Assembly: GCF_030411735.1 (NCBI RefSeq)
Contig: NW_026848141.1
Span: forward strand, 868,001-932,000
Length of the DNA: 64,000 nucleotides
Reading direction: 5' to 3'
Origin: Phialemonium atrogriseum
Taxonomy: Eukaryota; Ascomycota; Sordariomycetes; Cephalothecales; Cephalothecaceae
Part shown: positions 57,763-64,000 of the stretch, piece after piece
Position numbering within the stretch: the first letter of the stretch is position 1
Layout: each line of letters opens with the position of its first letter
The notes under the pieces: generated by a model
Seen by the model: only the letters and a program-made list of their open reading frames with translations
Told to the model about the DNA's origin: nothing
Databases searched by the model: none
Program-made: the position numbers and the translations under genes

Positions 57763-58360
57763 TTTGAAGGTCTCTGAGCCAAGGTAGGCTCTCGTAAGGT
57801 GTCTTGAGATCGAGGATAACAAGAAGTCCGGTGAGAACTGGCAAGTCGTAAATTTTCCCCACTACTGTACTGTACTGTAGGTCCTAGCTGATAAGATAAG
57901 AAGGTCGTGAGACAGGATTGGCTCCAAAGCTTGCGTTTCTACATTTGGGCTCTTTTTACTGTCTCTCTTCTTGCAGATTTATCGAAGTGCGCCTCGTCCT
58001 CGATCTCATCAATTGTCTTGTGAAGTCTCGGCGGAATGACAGCAACAACCTAAAGGGAAAGTTTTAACCAAAAAAGAGTGCTCTCCTCGATAGGTACCTA
58101 TCCACCACCCCTTATCACGTGCACCTATGGGTCATCAGCAGGATACTACCTGTAGGTTCATATGACGAGATACAGTACCTAGGTACCAACATGGGCACTA
58201 GAGTATTAATTTCCTCCTTACTTCAACGAAGTGCTTTTGAGTCTCTATAATCACTCAATACGCCCATTGTCGCGCACAAAGCCCAGCTCCTCGGGACATG
58301 CGGGCCCAAAACGCAAATCCGGCAATACTGGGTCACCCTTTCGCTCTTCGGGCGTGAGGC
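57763..58360. other. divergent intergenic region
   Basis: 600 bp with the promoters of the coiled-coil protein gene (leftward) and the AIM6-like gene (rightward). TAGGTACCTA-type palindromes occur at 58091-58105 and 58173-58186. No gene seen. Confidence 0.5.
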
Positions 58361-59626
58361 ATGAATCGGAACCAGTTCAATATGAGGCCCGGTGTGAACT
58401 CGGCAGCCTCGGGTCCTGGATCCGGGAGAAAGCAGGAGCACCCGCTGCTTGAAGATAGAGACCATGACGTTGACCATGGCTACGAATCGCCTTACGACCA
58501 GGAAACTGTCGTGCCTCGCAGTCGGCTACCATCTTTCCGAAGACCTTCGCCTCTTGCATGCGCTGCTATTTGTAGTCTAGCTTTCTTGTATGCCGTCGGC
58601 TCTGTGCCTGCTTATGACCAAAACTGATCTCCACTAACCATGGCTAGGTCTGTTCTCTTTGCTTTGAACACCACGTTTGTAAAATGGAAACGGGCTGGGG
58701 GAGAAGTCCATGACGACCCCAGTGCCGACCTTGATGATATCATGGGGGACTGGGGCCAGCCTGGCTCCGGAACCGAAGGGATTGCTCGGTACCCTACGGA
58801 CTACCTCAGGGATATCACGCCCATTCCGTGTCATTCTCACAATGACTACTGGCGGCGCGTGCCTCTCTTCTCCGCCATACATGCCGGCTGCATTGGAATC
58901 GAAGCTGATGTCTGGCTTTACGATGATGAACTCCTCATCGGGCATGACACGGCGGCACTGCAGCCGAACAGGACCTTTAGTTCACTTTACATCGACCCTC
59001 TCGTTAAGCTTCTGGAAAGGCAAAACCCGTCCACCAAGTTCTACAACGGGAGTGGCAACGGCGTCTTTGACACAAGCCCATATCAGACGTTGGTGCTTTT
59101 GGTCGATCTGAAAACGGCGGGCGAGGAGACGTGGCACGCCGTCGTTGAGCAGCTCGAACCTTTGCGAAGTCGAGGCTGGCTCACCTATTTCGAGGACGGG
59201 AAGGTGCACAGGGGCCCCATCACCGTCGTAGGAACGGGCAATACTCCCTTCGGCCAAATCGTGGCGAACTCGACTTCACGAGACTCATTCTTTGACGCTC
59301 CTCTGGATAAGCTCGAGGACGGTGATTTTGACTCGACCAATTCATTCTACGCCAGTGTGTCGTTCAAAACCGCCATTGGGAAACTCGATCATGGGCAGTT
59401 AAGTCCTGTCCAACTTGCCAAGATTCGGAAGCATGTCAAAGAGGCTCATCAGAGAGGACTGAAGGCGCGGTACTGGGCTTTGCCAGATTGGCCTATCCAA
59501 CTGAGGAACCATGTTTGGGAGGTGCTAGTTCAGGAGGGTGTGGACATTCTCAATGTGGATGATCTAGTGGCCGCTGCCATGCAAGATTGGTCTGCAGCCA
59601 AGCTCCCGCGTTCTGAGGCCGACTGA
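58361..59626 (+). CDS. AIM6-like membrane-anchored phosphodiesterase-fold protein
   Basis: Resembles the fungal family of yeast AIM6 (altered inheritance of mitochondria), with a PLC-like phosphodiesterase barrel whose substrate is unknown. Exon 1 is 58361-58587 and exon 2 is 58648-59626. The 60-bp intron (GTATGC, CTAAC, CTAG) lies inside the membrane segment, and joining restores S-L-A-F-L-S-V-L-F-A-L. The product is 401 aa. The N-terminal 65 residues are polar, one signal-anchor helix follows (about 66-85), then the barrel. The barrel begins with P-C-H-S-H-N-D-Y and continues with G-I-E-A-D-V-W and D-D-E-L-L-I-G-H-D, matching the His/Glu/Asp metal-site pattern of glycerophosphodiesterase-like enzymes. 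Confidence 0.88.
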
Positions 59627-60124
59627 GGGGTTTCTAAGAGGGGTTCCCCGTCCTGGGGTCTGGGCGCATCGTCCCTTTCTCAGGCCCTTCCCTGGGGTAA
59701 GGCGATGGCCTCTAATTTATCTTGTTTTGCTAGTCAGGCCATCCAGCCGCAAGACTAAGTAAGCATTTACGCGCCGTGGAGAAACGGCGCTGGCACATGA
59801 TACGGCTTGCCTCATGGTCGTGTGGGCTTGCCTCATGGTCGTGTGGGCTTGAGGCATCCGCGTGACGGCTAATATCCCGAGTCGCCGGCATTTCTCCGGC
59901 GCGGGGACATCTTGGCCGCGGGGTCAAGTACCGGCTGCTGCAACATCATGACGTCTGGTTCGTCAACCTCGGATCGACTTTGCGTTTTGATGCGGGCTGC
60001 ACAGTCTATTGGGAGTCTATAAGTCTCCGGGTCTCTGCTTCCCTCATAATAAGTTCATAGTTTACTTCTTTTGGCAATCATACCACCCCATCCACACACA
60101 TACATCTTGTCGCCCACATACAAC
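59627..60124. other. intergenic with a short tandem repeat
   Basis: GGCTTGCCTCATGGTCGTGT is present twice in tandem at about 59807-59849, followed by a partial third copy (GGCTTGAGGCATCC). GC-rich inverted repeats (GCCGGCATTTCTCCGGC) lie near 59880-59900. The cyanase promoter must be at the right end. Confidence 0.5.
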
Positions 60125-60735
60125 ATGTCAGATCAACCTAGGCTCGCCACGCTTGATGTAAGATCCACAAAAGTCCCGTTGTATCCGGAAACCATGCTTA
60201 TAGTGATTGAAAGAGCTCGATCGTCGATCGTCTACCTGCTTATTCAAAGTCCCTCTTCGACGCCAAGACCGAAAAGGGTTTGAGCTTCGAGTCCCTCGCT
60301 CAGCAGCTTGGCCGTAGTGAAGTCGCGGTTGCCGCCATCTTTTATGGCCAGGCCCAAGCGTCTGCTGAGGATGCCGAAAAGCTTTCACAGATTCTCGGCG
60401 TGCCCAAGGAGAGTTTCGTTGCCCAGATGACGGGGTTCCCGGACAGGGGCAGAGCAGGACCCATGCCTCCTGTCGAGCCTCTGATCTATCGGCTCTACGA
60501 GATCGTGCAGAACTATGGCTACGCCTACAAGGCCATCCTGAACGAGAAATTTGGCGATGGTATCATGAGTGCTATCTGCTTCAACACCAAGGTCGAGAAG
60601 GAGGTCGATGAGGCTGGCGCCGCATGGGTTATCATCACACTCAAGGGCAAATGGTATGGTGATCTCATTGCTACATAGACCCCGGCATCTGCTCGATTAT
60701 GCTAACAAGCCAGGCTTCCCTTCACTCGGTTCTAA
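60125..60735 (+). CDS. cyn1: cyanate hydratase (cyanase)
   Basis: Decamer-forming enzyme that converts cyanate and bicarbonate to carbamate (then ammonia) and carbon dioxide, for detoxification or nitrogen supply. Three exons: 60125-60157, 60214-60653 and 60714-60735. The introns are 56 and 60 bp, and the last exon is only 22 nt, supplying L-P-F-T-R-F. The product is 164 aa, the fungal norm. An N-terminal helix-turn-helix-like domain carries G-R-S-E-V-A-V-A-A-I-F-Y-G-Q. The C-terminal catalytic domain has Y-R-L-Y-E-I-V-Q (catalytic Arg and Glu) and G-D-G-I-M-S-A-I (catalytic Ser). The conserved C-terminus is recovered only when the microexon is included. Confidence 0.95.
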
Positions 60736-61565
60736 TGCAGCGATATCCTTGGTGGCTGGAGTCTCATTTGCTTTGGTTGGGAACCTTTTGAGGGATGCGA
60801 TACTAGCCACGAAGCTGAAAACACCAAACTTCATCGTTCATCTGGCCATGGTGTGGATTACATTCCCTTTGTTTCCTAGTAGCTAGTCCGAGCATGTGAA
60901 CCCAAATCTGTCCAGCTTCGATAATTCTTTGGCCGTGTTGGAGAGGTGTGATGGTGAGGCTGATTGTTGCCAGGGGGGACAATACTAAGAGAACAATATG
61001 AAGCCGCTCGCTAAACCACCAAGGCATCGCAGCCAGAGGGAAACTCCACACCATCACCAACATCGTTTGCCCCTAGTATTGTTCCTGCTAATAATATGCA
61101 AGCCTTTCGTTCTCGTCACAAAGACGACGTTCTTCTCGAAAGACTCGCCCACACTTGGCCTCTCGACGGATGCCTCGAAAAGCGACTCACCGACTCCACA
61201 TGTCAACTCGGTGATGAAAGACCATTCCTTGATCCTCCAGAACAATAGTAAGGAACAATATTAAGCATGTTCTCATGGCAGATTCATTGCTAATACGAAT
61301 GCATTTCTTTTGTCCATGCTTCAAGCCTCGCTGGTTTCGTGGGAGATTGGGAGATTGGGAGAGTGCGATGGGCAACGACCGCCTCGATGCCTCCATCCAG
61401 GGAGTGGCAAGTTGTCTCTCGAAAAATCTATAAGAATCCCCCTCGATCCCTCTCCCAGATCTTCTTCTTCTCTTCTCATCACACACAAGCATCTTGAGTC
61501 CTCAACAGACCATTCAAGACACACATCCAACTTTGCACCTCTCGCAACGCCAACACCAAATCAAC
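60736..61565 (+). promoter_or_regulatory. upstream region of the pheromone gene with five AACAAT sites
   Basis: AACAAT or its complement occurs at 60963-60968, 60992-60997, 61078-61083, 61241-61246 and 61254-61259. CTTTG-containing sites resembling fungal HMG-box targets lie at about 60864-60875 (CCCTTTGTTTC) and 60925-60932 (TTCTTTGG). A TATA-like TATAAGA is at 61430-61436, followed by a CT-rich initiator zone near 61455-61480. SOX-class HMG proteins bind AACAAT cores, and fungal mating-type HMG proteins control pheromone genes, so a mating-regulated promoter is plausible. Binding is inferred. Confidence 0.45.
61430..61436 (+). promoter_or_regulatory. TATA-like box of the pheromone gene
   Basis: TATAAGA, 130 bp before the pheromone ATG and about 25 bp before a pyrimidine-rich stretch that would suit transcription starts. 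No other such motif lies closer to the gene. Confidence 0.45.
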
Positions 61566-61637
61566 ATGCCTTCCACCACTTCCACCAAGGTTCCCCAGAC
61601 CTCCACCAACCTCAACGGCTACTGCGTTGTCATGTAA
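61566..61637 (+). CDS. mfa-1: a-factor-like lipopeptide mating pheromone precursor
   Basis: A 23-codon gene, too short for ordinary gene finders. The peptide starts M-P-S-T-T-S-T-K-V-P-Q-T and ends N-G-Y-C-V-V-M, a CaaX box with Cys20 as the prenylation site. The family is farnesylated at Cys, loses the last three residues, is carboxymethylated and trimmed at the N-terminus, then exported by an ABC transporter; it signals through a Ste3-type receptor. Length, the K-V-P-Q-T segment and the N-G-Y-C-V-V-M end closely match the Neurospora/Sordariales mfa-1/ppg2 type. The start context AATCAACATGC is good for fungi, and a TATA-like box and CT-rich leader precede it. It has no intron. Some strains express it according to mating type, which the sequence cannot show. 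Confidence 0.93.
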   Translation: MPSTTSTKVPQTSTNLNGYCVVM

Positions 61638-62649
61638 ATGACTCCAGGGTCTTCCGAACGGGGCAAGAGGCCAGACGGCCCCTCTCCTCCTCCAAGTCAT
61701 CGAAGCCCGGCACAGGAAGCCGCTCCGCAGCTCTTTCACGATCCCCTTCCGCACGATAGCCCTGTCGACCAGCGCCAGCCTTCGACCCAGTCTCCCTCTC
61801 GCTGCGCATCTCAACCACCCGCCCAGCAAGCCCCGTTCACCCTCGGCATGGCCCACTGCACCTTGAGCGGGCCCTCTGCCCCATCACCACCCCCTCACCG
61901 CACTTCTTGGTCCTCACTCTCGGTCTCACCGGTACCCCTGCACCGCGACACTTGTCTCTTCTCTTCGGCGTCGTTCGCCCGCCGCCGCCAGTCTAGCCGC
62001 CTCGCATGTCAACTTCAGCCGGGGCGGGATGTCTACCAGCTACCCCTTGGCAACGGCTGTCCTACTTTTTGACCTTACAACCTGTTCGGATGGCGATTTC
62101 GCGATGAGCTGTCTGAAAAAGGTTTTTTTTCTTGGCTGGCCACCAGCGATGGTGGCGGGAGGGAGGGAACTCAGGGGCCAGCAGGCTTCTGTGGCGTTCC
62201 TTAGATATGGCCATATTGAAATAGTAACCGGTTGACTCTATGCCTTCCTTCGGGACATTTCTGCATTGTGACCTGCTGTGACTTCCAAGTGTGACTGTGA
62301 GGACCCCAATCTCGAATGGGTTTCGTCTTCCCCTTTGCATTCACAGTCTAATTGGCGACCTCCACGTACCAGTAGAGGAATGGCACTCATCGCACCTCAA
62401 AAGTTCCAAATATAAGTTGCTTGCTTGCAAGTCGTGCCAGTCTAAAAAGGCGGCCCACCCCAGGCATTCAAGGGTTAGGGTTAAATGTGCTCTTGAACCC
62501 CGCCCCTGAATGGAGGCGGTGAAGACCAAAAGTTCGTAAGGCCTGGCAGAATTCTTCGTCTACTAAGGAAAAAAAAAAGTTCTCCAGTGAGCTTTCGCAG
62601 GTGCATAGAGCAAGAGACTGCCAGCGCAACAAACTGTGCACTCCTCAAC
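61638..62649. other. pheromone gene 3' region and EBP2 promoter
   Basis: About 1 kb between the pheromone stop and the EBP2 start. Pheromone genes of this type commonly have a long 3' UTR, so much of the left half may be transcribed. The frames present are Pro/Ser-rich, overlapping and not recognisable. A poly-A run sits at 62570-62578, shortly before EBP2. Confidence 0.45.
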
Positions 62650-64000
62650 ATGGCGAAAAGCAGGCTACAAGTGGCGTTGGCCAACGAGAAGGGTATTGAT
62701 TTCAAGAAATTGGCCCTGAAAAAGAAACAAAAGCAGGCATTGAAGCGGAAAGAAAACGCCGGAAAGGGTGGGGCGAAGACCAAGAAGCACGAGGAAGCTG
62801 ATGCTGACGATGATGACGGCGACGACTGGGAGGGTGTTGAGGACGAGGACGAAGAGGAGGACGAGGATCGTAATGGGCTGATTGATGATGCCGCAGAAGA
62901 AGTCGAGGACGAGGACGAGGACGCAGAGAGCGATGATGAAGAAGACGATGGAATTGGCGGAGGGGTGAGCATCCCTGAAGGCTCCTATTGGAGGTTCCGT
63001 GCCCTCGATCACTTATACTTACGGTGGTGCTAGGTCAATCTCTCTGCGATGGATGGCGACGACAGCTCGAGCGAGTCCGAGATCGAGATGGAGGATAGAA
63101 TCTATCTGCCAAAGCCAACCTCCTTCCCGCCGACAAAGCTATCAAAAAAGGCCGCCAAAGAATTGATGGCGGAGAAGATAAAGAAAGCCGGTAAAGAAGA
63201 GGCGGGAGGGGACGATAAAGACCCAGAAAATGAATCATCAGAGGATGAGGAGGACGACGACGAGGAGGAAGACATTGATCTCGAAGACCTCGAGGATCTC
63301 GACCCTGAGGACAAAGAGGACCTCGTTCCGCACACCCGTGTAACAATCAACAACCACACCGCTCTCCTAGCCTCTCTCAGCCGTATCGCCCTTCCGACGG
63401 ATTCGTCCGTCGCATTCGCAACGCACCAGTCCGTCGTCTCGAGCAAGCCGACCGCCGAATCCATCCCCGACATCCAAGACGATCTCCAGCGGGAGCTGGC
63501 CTTCTACTCGCAGAGCCTCGAGGCGGCCAAGAAGGGCCGCTCCCTGCTCCTCAAGGAGGGCGTGCCATTCAGCCGGCCCACCGACTACTTTGCCGAGATG
63601 GTCAAGAGTGACACCCAGATGGAGAAGGTCAAGTCCAAGCTGGTCGAGGAGGCAACCTCCAAGAAGGCCGCCGCCGAGGCACGCAAGCAGCGCGACCTCA
63701 AGAAGTTCGGCAAGCAGGTCCAGGTCGCCAAGGAGCAGGAGCGGGCCAAGCAGAAGAGGGAGACTCTCGAGAAGATCAAGACGCTGAAGAGGAGTGAGTT
63801 CCCCTGATCACTCCCCCTTCCTCTCCCCTTCCTTTCACTTGCCCATCTATCTATCTATCAATCCATCCACGGAACTAACAACCCCCCCTCCAGAGCGACA
63901 AGATGGCTCAGCCTCCGCCCTCGGCGCAACAGAGGTAGACGACCTCTTCGACGTAGCCGTCGACAGCGAGCTCAACCGCCACGACCGCAATAGCGGCAGG
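62650..64000 (+). CDS. EBP2: rRNA-processing protein EBP2 (3' end outside window)
   Basis: Nucleolar factor needed for 27S pre-rRNA processing and 60S subunit assembly. Exons: 62650-62964, 63034-63793 and 63894 to beyond the right edge. The introns are 69 and 100 bp (GTGAGC/CTAG and GTGAGT/CCAG). About 393 residues are visible. The N-terminal half has a Lys-rich start and several Asp/Glu runs. The conserved EBP2 domain begins near P-H-T-R-V-T-I-N-N and includes E-L-A-F-Y-S-Q-S-L-E-A and V-P-F-S-R-P-T-D-Y-F-A-E-M-V-K-S-D, followed by a charged helix ending K-R-K-R. The window cuts the gene in the basic C-terminal region, so the stop is not seen. Confidence 0.95.

Noticed and set aside
60998..61264. 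88-codon frame with a signal-like hydrophobic stretch upstream of the pheromone gene
   Set aside because: Overlaps the AACAAT cluster, has an opposing open frame, and shows no recognisable family; more likely promoter DNA.
1..64000. CRISPR array, bacterial operon or mating-type locus
   Set aside because: No regular spacer array, no prokaryotic gene order, and no MAT alpha- or HMG-box gene seen. The pheromone gene is not itself a MAT locus.

Overview
The window is nuclear DNA of a filamentous ascomycete, most likely a Sordariomycete close to Sordariales. The evidence is short introns (about 50-70 bp) with GTATGT/GTAAGT donors and CTAAC branch sites, intron-poor large genes, a Neurospora-like CVVM mating-pheromone precursor, and a Copia retrotransposon with heavy C-to-T/G-to-A (RIP-like) damage. 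There is no sign of prokaryotic or plasmid DNA.

Layout. 1-2.5 kb: repeat-rich DNA with no convincing gene. 2.5-7.7 kb: a complete 5.2-kb Copia element on the minus strand (242-bp LTRs, 5-bp target duplication, initiator-Met tRNA primer site, purine tract), dead through about 56 in-frame stops in one unshifted frame. 7.7-9.2 kb: minisatellite-like repeats and relic coding sequence. 9.3-19.6 kb: mitochondrial presequence protease (CYM1 type), ornithine decarboxylase, and a second, distinct M16-type metalloprotease on the opposite strand. 19.9-22 kb: a weak hypothetical gene and a broken kinase-like gene. 22.3-30.6 kb: a ZW10/Dsl1 tether subunit in eight exons, a tail-anchored UBE2J-type E2 enzyme, and a PFA3-like DHHC palmitoyltransferase. 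32.7-36.2 kb: phosphoinositide phospholipase C. 36.2-47.7 kb: about 11.5 kb without a supportable gene. 47.7-48.5 kb: a broken APH-type phosphotransferase gene. 49.2-56.2 kb: the very large TFIIIC B-block-binding subunit. 56.7-60.7 kb: a basic coiled-coil protein, an AIM6-like phosphodiesterase and cyanase. 61.57 kb: a 23-codon lipopeptide mating-pheromone precursor gene. 62.65 kb to the right edge: rRNA-processing protein EBP2 (partial).

The genes are mostly single-copy housekeeping functions (mitochondrial proteolysis, polyamine synthesis, ER retrograde traffic and ERAD, lipid signalling, Pol III transcription, ribosome biogenesis) and do not form one pathway. Items most worth a second look are the tiny CaaX pheromone gene with a cluster of five SOX-type AACAAT sites upstream, the Copia element whose LTRs look fresh while its coding region is saturated with stops, the W-x-W acidic motifs in the ZW10-like protein, and two decayed phosphotransferase/kinase-like genes. 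Exon limits were worked out by hand from splice consensus and reading frame; no alignment or search was run.
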